From contig PHBZ01000014.1 of assembly GCA_002840755.1 (NCBI GenBank), forward strand, positions 62,001 to 126,000: 64,000 bases of DNA, given 5' to 3'. A program made the position numbers and the translations under genes. The notes under the pieces were generated by a model that did not search any database, had not been told where the DNA came from, and was given only the letters and a program-made list of their open reading frames with translations. Below are positions 55,571 through 64,000 of the stretch, piece after piece. Within the stretch, counting starts at the first letter, position 1. Every line of letters begins with the position of its first letter. The DNA is from Chloroflexi bacterium HGW-Chloroflexi-10. Lineage in GTDB: Bacteria; Chloroflexota; Anaerolineae; Anaerolineales; Anaerolineaceae.

Positions 55571-56827
55571 ATGCCTGATCCCTCCCATCCACAATTCCAA
55601 GCTGCCGTCATCGGCGCCGGGCCTGCCGGCTTAATGGCTGCCGAAGTATTGGCACAGGGCGGCGTTTCTGTTCAAGTGTACGAGTCCAAACCTTCCGCCG
55701 GGCGCAAACTGTTGGTTGCCGGCAGCAGCGGGTTAAACCTGACCCGCGCCGAACCGTTTGATGTGTTTCTTTCGCGGTATGGCTCCCAAAGCCAGAACCT
55801 GAAACCGCTGCTGAAAGCGTTTGGACCGGACCAGCTGATTGAATGGGTGCATCATTTGGGTATTGAAACCTTTGTGGGATCTTCAGCCCGGGTTTTCCCT
55901 AAAGAAATGCTGGCGGCATCATTTTTGCATACCTGGTTGGAGCGCCTAAAAACCCTAGGAGTGCACTTCCATTATGAACACACCTGGCAGGGTTGGACTG
56001 AAAACAATGAACTGCGCTTCCACTCCCCACAAGGCGAAACAACTGACAAGGCGGATGCTGTCATCCTGGCGCTGGGCGGCGCCAGTTGGCCGCAACTGGG
56101 CTCCACCGGTGAATGGGCTGCCATTCTGAAACATCACGATATATCCCTCGCCCCCTTCCAACCGGCCAATTGCGGATTTGAGGTTCATTGGAGCGATTTT
56201 TTTCGCAACCGTTTTGCCGGTCAACCCTTAAAAACGGTTTCCCTGAACTTTACTGATGCGCTTGGGCGATCAATTACCCAGCAAGGCGAATTTGTCATCA
56301 CTGAACATGGCGTTGAAGGCAGTCTGATCTACTCTGCCGGAGCCTTACTGCGTGATGAGATCACAGCCAATCATAAGGCGGTTTTTTACCTGGATTTATT
56401 ACCGGATTGGCCGATTGAAAAATTGATAGAACGCCTGTCGCAGCCGCGCGGATCCCGCTCCATCGCCAGCCACCTGGAAAAAAGCGTTGGAATCAAAGGT
56501 GTCAAATCCGCTTTGTTATGGGAATTCCTGCCGCGGGAAACGTTTCAACAACCTGAACAGTTGGCAAAAGCCATCAAAGCTCTGCCAATTCCGTTAATTG
56601 CTCCACGCCCCATTGCAGAAGCCATCAGCACGGCAGGGGGAGTCCTTTTCAGTGAGCTCAACCAGGACCTCATGCTGCGCAAACTGCCCGGCGTATTTTG
56701 TGCCGGCGAGATGTTGGATTGGGAAGCACCTACCGGGGGTTATTTATTGACAGCTTGTTTTTCCAGCGGGCATGCCGCCGGATCAGGCGCTCTGGATTGG
56801 CTGAACCACAAAATAAATTTGAAATAA
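55571..56827 (+). CDS. HI0933/BaiN-type flavoprotein
   Basis: A 418-residue FAD protein. The N-terminal AAVIGAGPAGLMAAEVLAQGGVSVQVYE and GRKLLVAGSSGLNLTRAEP match the HI0933 family (TIGR03862-type). LGGASWPQLGSTGE and GGVLFSELNQDLMLRKLPGVFCAGEMLDWEAPTGGYLL close the pattern. It is an oxidoreductase of unknown substrate, in line with small-molecule reduction. Confidence 0.9.
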   Translation: MPDPSHPQFQAAVIGAGPAGLMAAEVLAQGGVSVQVYESKPSAGRKLLVAGSSGLNLTRAEPFDVFLSRYGSQSQNLKPLLKAFGPDQLIEWVHHLGIETFVGSSARVFPKEMLAASFLHTWLERLKTLGVHFHYEHTWQGWTENNELRFHSPQGETTDKADAVILALGGASWPQLGSTGEWAAILKHHDISLAPFQPANCGFEVHWSDFFRNRFAGQPLKTVSLNFTDALGRSITQQGEFVITEHGVEGSLIYSAGALLRDEITANHKAVFYLDLLPDWPIEKLIERLSQPRGSRSIASHLEKSVGIKGVKSALLWEFLPRETFQQPEQLAKAIKALPIPLIAPRPIAEAISTAGGVLFSELNQDLMLRKLPGVFCAGEMLDWEAPTGGYLLTACFSSGHAAGSGALDWLNHKINLK

Positions 56828-56986
56828 AGCGGAAACCCGGGAAGTTCTTTTTAAAATTCACTTACCCTGTCAATCCTTCATCTATAAGAAATGCAACTTT
56901 CCTGTCTTTTCTTCGTATTATTTAATATATGTCGAGGATATTATTTAATTGATCGGTATCCACCGGCTAAGGGATGAAAGGGAAAA

Positions 56987-58552
56987 ATGAAAAAATCCAG
57001 TTCATTTTTGGTTTTATTTGTTTTGTTAACTATATTATTATCCGCCTGCCAGAATAAAACGGTTAAGCTACCTGCGGATGTTCAGGCCGGCGATATTTTC
57101 TTGCAGGAATGCACTTATAAAATCGAAGGTAAAAAGCAACCCGCTCAATGCGGCACACTCCTGGTTCCGGAGAACCGCACCCTAAGCAATTCTCGACTGA
57201 TCCCGCTGCCCGTAATTGTTGTGCCGCCGACAAATGCGGATCTCAATAACATACCGATTTTCTGGTTAGAAGGCGGGCCTGGGCAATCCAACCTTAAATT
57301 CAACATTCCAGGTTGGATGCATGAAAACTTTCCTGTTGTTATGGTGGGTTATCGCGGCATGGATGGGGAAACACAAATGCAATGCCCGGAATTAAGCAAA
57401 GCGTTAGGCCAGGACCAATTACCGGCACATAGCAGTGAAGCCATTAACCTGAGCCGCAAAGCATTAACAGACTGTGCCACTCGCCTGACAAACGCCGGTT
57501 TTGATCTTTCTGCTTACAATATTGCTGAGACTATACAGGATATGGAAAATGCGCGTACCACCTTGGGTTATGATCAGATCAATTTATTCAGCATCAGTTA
57601 TGGTACCCGTCTGGCACAATTCTATTCACAAAACTTTCCCACAGTGATCGCTCATAATCTGATGGTCAGTGTTAATCCGCCCGGGCATTTTGTGTGGAAC
57701 CCGCAGCAAATCGATAATCAACTGGCCTATTACAACCAGCTGTGTCAGGCAGATCCCTATTGCGCTAATCAAACCAGCGATCTGACTCAATCCATACGCA
57801 GCGTTTTTGAAAATATGCCGCAGCGCTGGTTATTTTTCCACATTGACCCGGATAAGGTAAAAATGGGATTATTTGCCCTGCTCTTCCAACGCGATACAGC
57901 GGTCGTAGGATTTGACGCAATTCTGCGCGCTGAACAGGGCGACGAATCCGGACTGTTCTTATTAAGCATGGCTGCCGATCAAATGATTCCCAACCTGGGT
58001 ACCTGGGGCCATTTCTATGCAATGGGCAGCACGGATTACACCCCGAATTATGACTATTTTAACCAGCTCAACCCACCAGATTCGATCATAGGATCGCCGC
58101 TTTCCATACAAATTTGGGCGCCTAGCGATGGCTGGACTATTTTCCCTGTGGATAAAAAATATACCCAACTGCAACCCAGTGATGTTGAAACCCTGATGAT
58201 CAGCGGCAATGTAGATTTTTCCACCCCGGCTGAAAATGCCACCAATGAGTTATTACCCTTCCTCACCAATGGACACCAGGTGGTGCTGAAAGAATTAGGA
58301 CATGCCGGCGACGTCATCAATACCCAACCCGAAGCATTTAAACAATTAGCGTTTGGTTTTTACCAAAATGGCAGCATAGATGATTCTGCATTTCAATATG
58401 TACCCATGCAATTTAAGCCAAAATTCAGCCTGACATCTATTGCCAGAATTCTGATCGCCCTGCCATTTATCCTTATTTTGCTGGCTGGGCTGATTATCTG
58501 GCTGGTCATTCATAGAAAAGCAAACCAAAAAATGCTTAAAGCGGTACAATAA
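56987..58552 (+). CDS. Lipoprotein alpha/beta hydrolase with C-terminal membrane helix
   Basis: A 521-residue protein. Signal and lipobox LLSAC start it, and a C-terminal helix (ILIALPFILILLAGLIIWLVI) anchors the other end. The domain has GGPGQSN as oxyanion motif, nucleophile Ser in FSISYGTRLA (the usual first Gly replaced by Ser), acid in SGNVDFSTPAENA and base His in LGHAGDV, as in tripeptidyl-peptidase-like S33 enzymes. It likely acts at the cell surface on peptides or esters. Confidence 0.85.
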   Translation: MKKSSSFLVLFVLLTILLSACQNKTVKLPADVQAGDIFLQECTYKIEGKKQPAQCGTLLVPENRTLSNSRLIPLPVIVVPPTNADLNNIPIFWLEGGPGQSNLKFNIPGWMHENFPVVMVGYRGMDGETQMQCPELSKALGQDQLPAHSSEAINLSRKALTDCATRLTNAGFDLSAYNIAETIQDMENARTTLGYDQINLFSISYGTRLAQFYSQNFPTVIAHNLMVSVNPPGHFVWNPQQIDNQLAYYNQLCQADPYCANQTSDLTQSIRSVFENMPQRWLFFHIDPDKVKMGLFALLFQRDTAVVGFDAILRAEQGDESGLFLLSMAADQMIPNLGTWGHFYAMGSTDYTPNYDYFNQLNPPDSIIGSPLSIQIWAPSDGWTIFPVDKKYTQLQPSDVETLMISGNVDFSTPAENATNELLPFLTNGHQVVLKELGHAGDVINTQPEAFKQLAFGFYQNGSIDDSAFQYVPMQFKPKFSLTSIARILIALPFILILLAGLIIWLVIHRKANQKMLKAVQ

Positions 58553-58561
58553 AATCATCAA

Positions 58562-58709
58562 TCAGGTGACTAGGGTTCCGCTGCTGAGCAGGCCTGGACC
58601 GAGCGTCACACAAACACACCATTGGGGTGTAAAGTACCTGAGCGGATAAAAGCCTTGAGGGATTAGGTTGAGCGGTTTTTCAACGCGCATCAAATCTACG
58701 GAGGCTTTT
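58562..58709 (+). ncRNA. ykkC-class riboswitch
   Basis: The conserved core CTAGGGTTCCG is at 58570-58580 and the distal CTGGACCGAGCG at 58594-58605. GTGAC (58566-58570) pairs with GTCAC (58605-58609) as P1. CTGC-TGA-GCAG (58581-58591) forms the P2 hairpin, and ACACC/GGTGT a P3 hairpin (about 58616-58630). The conserved 3' segment TAAAAGCCT (58647-58655) is the exact complement of AGGCTTTTA (58702-58710), which overlaps the Shine-Dalgarno and start codon of the EamA gene. The layout is that of ykkC RNAs, which sense guanidine, ppGpp, PRPP or related nucleotides. The AGCG after GGACC leans to the non-guanidine subtypes, but this is uncertain. Confidence 0.75.
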
Positions 58710-59597
58710 ATGATTAAGAATTGGTCACCTTTAAAGAAAAACAGGCTGATTGCCCTATTTGTCACCTTTCTGTGGTCCACATCCTGGGTGTTGATTAAAT
58801 GGGGTTTGGCAGGTATACCACCACTGAAATTTGTGGCAATCCGCTACAGCATTGCCTGTGTGTGTTTATTACCGCTGATCCTGCCTGAAAACCAACGCAA
58901 AATCATCGCCAGTTTATCTAAAAAACAATGGCTGCTCTTATTTCTATACGGGATCGTGTTTTTTGGAATCACCCAAGGTGCTCAGTTTGTTGCGCTTAAG
59001 TATATTCCTGCCGTCAGCGCCAGCCTGATTCTCAGTTTTACAGTGATCACTGTTACACTGCTGGGTATTCCATTTTTAAAAGAAACTCCTTCCCGCTTGC
59101 AATGGCTGGGAATCAGTTTATTCGTTATAGCTATCCTGATGTACTTTTTTCCAATTACATTTTCCGGAGATCAATGGATCGGCATCGCTGTAATTGTTAT
59201 CGGCATGTTTGCCAATTCTGCCGGCACCTTGTTGGGACGACATATCAATCGCACTGGGAACATACCCGCTGTTACGGTCACCATTATAAGCATGGCTATT
59301 GGCGCTATTGTGTTGAATATCGCGGCAGCGTTGGAAGGACCTATTCCACACTTGAACTTTTCTCAGTGGGCTGTGATTGTGTGGTTGGCAGTTGTAAACA
59401 GCGCCCTGGCTTTTGTCTTATGGAATCACAGCCAACGGATTCTGCCAGCCAGCGAATCCAGCCTGATCAACAATACAATGCTTTTTCAGATTGCTATTCT
59501 GGCCTGGATCTTCCTCGGTGAAAGCCTTGGCCTTAAAGAATTAATATCACTTCTTATCGCCATTACAGCCATCTGGCTTGTGCAAAAACAAAAATAA
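58710..59597 (+). CDS. EamA/DMT-family exporter under riboswitch control
   Basis: A 295-residue protein with ten helices, two EamA units (about 10-140 and 155-290). ATG 58710 follows GGAGG at 58700-58704; an upstream in-frame start at 58668 would lie inside the riboswitch. FLWSTSWVLIKWGLAGIPPLKFVAIRY is the family opening. DMT exporters move amino acids, metabolites or cations. The ykkC leader points to a substrate linked to that ligand. Confidence 0.9.
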   Translation: MIKNWSPLKKNRLIALFVTFLWSTSWVLIKWGLAGIPPLKFVAIRYSIACVCLLPLILPENQRKIIASLSKKQWLLLFLYGIVFFGITQGAQFVALKYIPAVSASLILSFTVITVTLLGIPFLKETPSRLQWLGISLFVIAILMYFFPITFSGDQWIGIAVIVIGMFANSAGTLLGRHINRTGNIPAVTVTIISMAIGAIVLNIAAALEGPIPHLNFSQWAVIVWLAVVNSALAFVLWNHSQRILPASESSLINNTMLFQIAILAWIFLGESLGLKELISLLIAITAIWLVQKQK

Positions 59598-59689
59598 AAT
59601 CTCAACCCTGAAATAGATAACTTTTTTACCACAACCCTATATAATTATTAATGTTTATCAAACAGGTAGATTTTGTGAAAGGATCCCTT

Positions 59690-60124
59690 ATGTTAAAAGA
59701 ATTTAAAGAGTTTGCTATGCGTGGCAATGTTTTGGATTTGGCTGTCGGTGTCATCATTGGCGGGGCTTTTGGTAAAATAATCACCTCCCTGGTAAACGAT
59801 ATCATCATGCCGCCCATCGGCTTACTGCTTGGTCAGGTTAATTTCAAAGACCTTTTCATCGATCTCAGCGGGAAAGGCTATCCCTCACTGGCTGCCGCTC
59901 AGGAAGGCGGGGGAGCCACGATCAATTACGGACTGTTCATCAATACCCTAATAGACTTTATCATCGTCGCCTTTGTCATCTTTCTGCTGATACGCACGAT
60001 CAACCGCATGCAGCGGCCAAAACCCGTTCCGGCGCCGGCTGCTCCCACCAAAAAATGCCCCTATTGCACCAGTGAAATAGCATTGGAAGCCACGCGCTGC
60101 CCGTATTGCACATCGCAATTATAG
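59690..60124 (+). CDS. mscL: Large-conductance mechanosensitive channel with zinc-ribbon tail
   Basis: A 144-residue protein; ATG 59690 follows [48 protein letters not shown] is the MscL N-terminal and first-helix signature. The second helix is [25 protein letters not shown]. After a Pro/Ala linker the chain ends with two CPYC motifs (about 125-142), a zinc-ribbon-like tail in place of the usual helical bundle. It releases solutes under hypo-osmotic shock. Confidence 0.95.
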   Translation: MLKEFKEFAMRGNVLDLAVGVIIGGAFGKIITSLVNDIIMPPIGLLLGQVNFKDLFIDLSGKGYPSLAAAQEGGGATINYGLFINTLIDFIIVAFVIFLLIRTINRMQRPKPVPAPAAPTKKCPYCTSEIALEATRCPYCTSQL

Positions 60125-60167
60125 CGGTTGCACCGAATATTTTTCAGATCCTAACCAGAATAGCGGC

Positions 60168-60866
60168 CTACTCCCGCATTGTTTGGATTAATCCGGGCAA
60201 TTCAGTGATTCGTTCCAAAACATCATAAGCATGCTGCTGGGCTGTTTCAACCGGTACATGTTCATGAGCCCAGGTAGTGTGGTGCGGCACTAAAACACCC
60301 CGGCCGCCCAAACGCACTACCGGAAGTACGTCCGATTTCAATGAATTCCCAACCATGACCATCCGCTGTATGGGTATACCATATCGCTGCAAAAGGCGTA
60401 AATAGGTGGTTTCGTCCTTATTGCTGACGATTTCAAACGCTTCAAAATATTGGGCCAGGCCAGACTGGCTCAATTTTCTTTCCTGATCTATCAGATCCCC
60501 CTTGGTTATCACCAGCATACGCACTCCCCCATTCAACGATTGCAATGTTTCGTGCACGCCGGGTAACACCTCTACCGTGGTATTTACCATTTCATGCAAC
60601 ATATCCAGAATACGTTGGATCTCTGCTATACCAATACCACCAGCGCTCAGGCGAATAGCTGTTTCGATCATCGATAAGCCGAAAGATTTGAGACCATACC
60701 CATAAACCGGTATGTTTTGTGTCTCGGTTTTGAGCAATTCCGTTTCTACTACCGCTTCGGGCTGAAAAGGCTTCAGGATTTCATACAATGTTTCCTGTGC
60801 CCGGTAATAATAAGCTTCATTTTCCCATAAGGTATCATCCGCGTCAAAAGCGATCCAATCTATCAT
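60168..60866 (-). CDS. HAD-superfamily hydrolase
   Basis: A 232-residue protein. Motif I DADDTLWENE holds the nucleophile Asp, motif II ITKGD, motif III includes SNKDE, and motif IV VGNSLKSDVLPVVRLGG has the Asp for magnesium. It is a phosphatase of the YjjG/Reg-2-like group. It is monocistronic. Confidence 0.92.
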   Translation of the reverse strand: MIDWIAFDADDTLWENEAYYYRAQETLYEILKPFQPEAVVETELLKTETQNIPVYGYGLKSFGLSMIETAIRLSAGGIGIAEIQRILDMLHEMVNTTVEVLPGVHETLQSLNGGVRMLVITKGDLIDQERKLSQSGLAQYFEAFEIVSNKDETTYLRLLQRYGIPIQRMVMVGNSLKSDVLPVVRLGGRGVLVPHHTTWAHEHVPVETAQQHAYDVLERITELPGLIQTMRE

Positions 60867-60959
60867 CCTTCACTCCCAAATAAAAAAGGCATAAACAATA
60901 GCTGTATTATGCCATAAAACGATAAGCGTTTCCCCTGGTTATTGAATGTTTGTGTTTTT

Positions 60960-62657
60960 TTATCCCTGGCGCTTTAACCGAGCCGGTTTTCCATTGATAT
61001 GCAGTTTCTGTAATTTATTCAACACCTGGTCTACATATTGTTCGGAGATATCCACAAAGGTCTGGTTTTGCTGAATGGAAATAGCGCCCACGGCCTTACC
61101 GGGGATGCGCGCCTCATTGGCAATTGCACCCACCACCATCGTCGGACGAATTTGATCAGCTTTACCCAAACCAATGGACAGACGCACCATACCTTTTTCA
61201 GTACTCACATTGGAAATATTTTTTACGCGCCCACCCGATTCGGATGAACGTGGTTTACCACCATAGCTCTTGCCGCCACTGAGTACCTTGCCGGAAGGGT
61301 ATCTATCACTGCGAGCGCTGCGGGCTTTTTTATCCATATCCACCACGCCAACCGATTGAATACGGGCATACTTCTTGTGTTCTTTCACCAGTTTCAGGGC
61401 GGCGGCGGCAATCAATAACGGGTCATGGCCCATCTCTACCAATTTCCTGGCCAGTTCCATTTCCTGAGGTTCTTTGGAAAACGACAGACGCTCAAGAATC
61501 ATGTTTTCAAATTCCAGATGTCGCTTTTCAAGAATTTCTTTCTCGGTTGGCATTTTAGATACCAGCAGGGCCTGTTGGGTCACCTTTTCGAAACGGCGAA
61601 TACGGAACATTTCATTTCCGGTCACCAGCGAAATCGCAATCCCTTTAGCGCCAGCACGACCGGTGCGGCCGATACGATGAATGTATTCTTCCGCTTCAAA
61701 AGGCAGATCAAAGTTAAACACATGCGAAATATCCGGAACATCCAGGCCACGGGCAGCTACATCGGTAGCTACCAGAATACGTGTCTGCCCCCTGCGAAAG
61801 CGGTCGAGAGCGACTTCACGCGCGGGTTGGGAAAGATCGCCATGCAATGCTTCCGCTGAATACTGGGTTGCGTTTAATTGATCGGTGATTTCACCTGCGC
61901 GCAATTTGGTGCGGGTAAAAATCAGAGCATTGGAAAGGGGTTCCATCTCCAGTAAACGCAACAGAGCAGCAAACTTTTCTTTTTCCTGTACCAGGTACAT
62001 GCGTTGCTCAGTGTTTTCCACCGTTAATGTCTTGCTGGCGATCTTAATCTCCAGTGGTTTTGGCATATAATGGGTGGCCAGTTTTTTAATCTCGTAGGGC
62101 AGGGTTGCGGAAAAAAGTGCTTTCTGGCAATCAAATGGGGCATACGCCAGGATGGCTTCGACTTCGTCAATGAAACCCATCTTAAGCATTTCATCGGCTT
62201 CATCCAACACCCAGAAGCGCACCTGCGAAAGGTCTAAAGCATTTTTTTTCTGGATCAAATCCATCACCCGACCCGGGGTACCCACCACTACCTGGACACC
62301 GTTGGACAGCATGTGCAGCTGGCGTCCATAGGGCGCTCCACCATAAACCGGCAGTACCTGGATCGGTTGAAATTTGGCAAAAGTTTCAAAGGCTTTGGAA
62401 ACCTGCAAACACAACTCACGCGTCGGGGTCAGAATAAAACCCTGTACCGCTTTTAATTGCGGATCAATCAGCTGCAACATGGGCAAAGCAAAAGCCGCCG
62501 TTTTACCGGTACCGGTCTGCGCCTGACCTAACACATCTCGGCCTTCCAGCAATGCCGGAATAGCTTGCACCTGGATCTCAGTCGGGTTTTCATATTCCAA
62601 TGCCTGAACTGCCTGCAGCAGTTCCGGTTTCAAATTCAACGTTTCAAATAAATTCAT
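60960..62657 (-). CDS. deaD: DEAD-box RNA helicase (DeaD/CsdA type)
   Basis: A 565-residue ATP-dependent RNA helicase. Motif I AQTGTGKTAAF, PTRELCLQ, TPGRV, DEAD in VLDEADEMLKMGF, SAT, and ARGLDVPDIS with HRIGRTGRAG are all present. The C-terminal 75 residues are a DbpA-like RNA-binding domain (VRLSIGLGKADQIRPTMVVGAIANEA). It unwinds RNA in ribosome assembly or cold stress. An attenuator-like leader precedes it. Confidence 0.95.
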   Translation of the reverse strand: MNLFETLNLKPELLQAVQALEYENPTEIQVQAIPALLEGRDVLGQAQTGTGKTAAFALPMLQLIDPQLKAVQGFILTPTRELCLQVSKAFETFAKFQPIQVLPVYGGAPYGRQLHMLSNGVQVVVGTPGRVMDLIQKKNALDLSQVRFWVLDEADEMLKMGFIDEVEAILAYAPFDCQKALFSATLPYEIKKLATHYMPKPLEIKIASKTLTVENTEQRMYLVQEKEKFAALLRLLEMEPLSNALIFTRTKLRAGEITDQLNATQYSAEALHGDLSQPAREVALDRFRRGQTRILVATDVAARGLDVPDISHVFNFDLPFEAEEYIHRIGRTGRAGAKGIAISLVTGNEMFRIRRFEKVTQQALLVSKMPTEKEILEKRHLEFENMILERLSFSKEPQEMELARKLVEMGHDPLLIAAAALKLVKEHKKYARIQSVGVVDMDKKARSARSDRYPSGKVLSGGKSYGGKPRSSESGGRVKNISNVSTEKGMVRLSIGLGKADQIRPTMVVGAIANEARIPGKAVGAISIQQNQTFVDISEQYVDQVLNKLQKLHINGKPARLKRQG

Positions 62658-62749
62658 GACTTCCTAAACTCTTTCGGATGCACGAGAACATCCATTTGTT
62701 GTTAACCAGCGCATAACTTGTATACAGCCGGATTATATTTCTAAGCAAC

Positions 62750-62816
62750 AAAAAAGGACTTGCCGATCCTGGCAAATCCTTCCCGAAATTGCAAATGACC
62801 GTGTTGGCGGACTTGC
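62750..62816 (-). terminator. Attenuator-like leader of the helicase gene
   Basis: On the minus strand GGATTTGCC (complement of 62771-62779) pairs with GGCAAGTCC (complement of 62756-62764), followed by T6: an intrinsic terminator about 95 nt before the helicase ATG. A second copy of GCAAGTCC (complement of 62809-62816) lies upstream in the same leader and could pair with the same 5' arm instead, giving an antiterminator. A TATAAT-like element is on the minus strand near 62830-62838. Confidence 0.65.
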
Positions 62817-62866
62817 AGCCAAGCGAAACAATTATATCATGGAAGTTTTATTTGCGTGCAACCGAA

Positions 62867-63135
62867 TTTCTCAGATGATGAGACTGAAGGTGTTTTTCCA
62901 CATGACAGACAGGAGTGAGTCTGGTCAAATAACTTACTGTGGCAGAGCAAAAAATACCTTTATTCTCTTTTTATACCCGTAACTCTTTTTTAGACAGGGT
63001 GTTATCCATTTCAGGCAACAGTTAAACGTCCTGCTGCCTCTTAAATTGCAAATACAGTGAATATTGATTTTCACACTCAAAATCTATAAAGCCTTCATCG
63101 CAGCTATTTAAAGAATTGCTCACAGCTCACCTGAA
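62867..63135. other. Gene-free stretch before the ketosynthase gene
   Basis: Between the helicase leader and the ketosynthase gene no reading frame with a good start, no tRNA and no repeat was seen. It is AT-rich and probably holds the promoter of the gene at 63220. Confidence 0.5.
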
Positions 63136-63160
63136 CACCCGCTCAAACGGGTGGAATTTT
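63136..63160 (+). terminator. Weak terminator-like hairpin upstream of the ketosynthase gene
   Basis: CACCCG (63136-63141) pairs with CGGGTG (63148-63153), followed by AATTTTTTG. The stem is short. It ends about 60 bp before the ATG, so it may attenuate that gene. Confidence 0.4.
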
Positions 63161-63219
63161 TTGTTGCTTTTTAACAAAGAAAGACGCTCGGGCAAAAATT
63201 CAAAACCGGAGGAAACCAC

Positions 63220-64000
63220 ATGCACGAACAAAAACCGATTGCCATTGTAGGTATGGGGGCCATCATGCCAGAAGCATCCGATGCTCATAGCTTCTGGAAA
63301 AATATTCTCGCAAAAACAAATACCATTGGTGAAGTTCCACCAGACCGTTGGCCTACAACATTGTATTACCATCCCGACCCGAAGATGCCGGATAAATCTT
63401 ACAGCAAAATTGGCGCCTGGGTAAAAGATTTCCACTTTGAACCCAGTAAAATGCGAATTCCTATTCCACCGACCGTAATAGCGCAGATGGACCAAACCCA
63501 ACAATGGGGTATTGTAGCCAGTTACCAGGCATTATCCGATTATGGTTATCCGCAAAAGGGTCTCGACCCTGAACGCGTTGCCGTGATTCTGGGCAACTCC
63601 AACGCTGGTGAACGCCATTATCGCTCGACCATGCGCATCCTGTTACCGGAATACCTGGTTGCATTAAGCGATTCGGATGCCTTTCGGGGACTGCCGGAAC
63701 AGGTACAGCAGCAAATCCTTGCTGGTTTCAGTAATAATATTCAATCACAAATACCAGAAATTACTGAAGACACCATGTCCGGAGAACTTTCCAATATTAT
63801 TGCCGGCCGTATTGCCAATGTATTTAACTTCAGTGGTCCCAATTTTGTAACAGATGCTGCCTGTGCCTCGTCTTTATCCGCTTTACAGGCTGCTGTACAA
63901 GGCTTAAACGCCTATCAGTTTGACGCTGTCCTCACTGGTGGGGTTGACCGAAATATGGGACCCGAATCTTATGTAAAATTCTGTAAAATCGGTGCGCTCA
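63220..64000 (+). CDS. Beta-ketoacyl synthase of a PUFA-synthase/PKS-type enzyme, 3' truncated by window
   Basis: ATG 63220 follows GGAGGAAA; the frame is open to the window end (260 codons). The chain starts KPIAIVGMGAIMPEASDAHSFWKNIL, the modular ketosynthase opening, then EVPPDRWPTTLYYHPDPKMPDKSYSKIGAW. The active-site Cys215 lies in DAACASSLSALQAAV, followed by GGVDRNMGPESYVKFCKIGAL. The style (YHPDPKMPDKSYSKIG) resembles PfaA-type omega-3 fatty acid synthases or HglE-type glycolipid synthases more than modular type I PKS. Acyl-chain product unknown. Confidence 0.92.
   Translation, partial: MHEQKPIAIVGMGAIMPEASDAHSFWKNILAKTNTIGEVPPDRWPTTLYYHPDPKMPDKSYSKIGAWVKDFHFEPSKMRIPIPPTVIAQMDQTQQWGIVASYQALSDYGYPQKGLDPERVAVILGNSNAGERHYRSTMRILLPEYLVALSDSDAFRGLPEQVQQQILAGFSNNIQSQIPEITEDTMSGELSNIIAGRIANVFNFSGPNFVTDAACASSLSALQAAVQGLNAYQFDAVLTGGVDRNMGPESYVKFCKIGAL

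Overview
The window looks like a chromosomal segment of a Chloroflexota bacterium, most likely class Anaerolineae. This is an inference from style, not a database result. The signs are lipoproteins with long Thr/Pro linkers, several ECF sigma factors, a MacA/MacB-type exporter, two MerR-B12 regulators and, at the right edge, the start of a PUFA-synthase-like ketosynthase gene. Genes sit on both strands in short operons. No rRNA, tRNA, CRISPR array or intact insertion sequence was seen.

Layout. 1-7700: an AT-rich accessory island. It opens with the 3' part of an Rhs/YD-repeat protein whose core is GC-richer and whose tip is an AT-rich cysteine-hydrolase-like domain. Four lipoprotein genes follow, two of them paralogues, and a 35-bp scrap of Rhs core lies at 7583-7617. 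7786-17112: two ECF sigma systems about 4 kb apart that share a promoter motif (ACTTTT-N12-CGT). The first carries a DUF4179 anti-sigma-like protein and a lipoprotein with the same extracytoplasmic domain. The second leads an operon of two membrane proteins and a MacA/MacB-type efflux system. 17286-23903: Nudix hydrolase, phosphofructokinase, photolyase, a Rieske protein, and a Crp / ferredoxin / DUF438-hemerythrin-PAS group. 23909-33092: an ABC exporter with a TetR regulator, hydrolase, nitroreductase, patatin, SlyD, a chemoreceptor and a GNAT. 33225-40488: a large TPR protein, a hydrolase, a flavodiiron protein, peptidase T and an aminotransferase.

40516-42575 is a compact regulatory unit. 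A tetR gene has a consensus promoter buried in a perfect 32-bp palindrome that ends at the ATG. A GH13 alpha-amylase-like gene follows, with the same operator core between its own -35 and -10. Both mRNAs are predicted to be leaderless.

45179-54765 holds two CarH/LitR-like MerR-B12 regulators carrying the W-x9-EH light-sensor motif, then an MFS exporter, an SRPBCC protein, a CrtI-like flavoprotein, a second MFS protein and a MalT/LuxR regulator broken by a frameshifting deletion. This may be a light-responsive locus.

54906-64000: an F420-type oxidoreductase, a flavoprotein, a tripeptidyl-peptidase-like lipoprotein, a ykkC-class riboswitch whose conserved 3' segment can pair with the Shine-Dalgarno and start codon of an EamA exporter, MscL with a zinc ribbon, a HAD hydrolase, a DEAD-box helicase behind an attenuator-like leader, and the 5' end of the ketosynthase gene. 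The best candidates for something new are the riboswitch-EamA pair, the palindromic leaderless TetR/amylase unit, the shared ECF regulon and the helicase leader.
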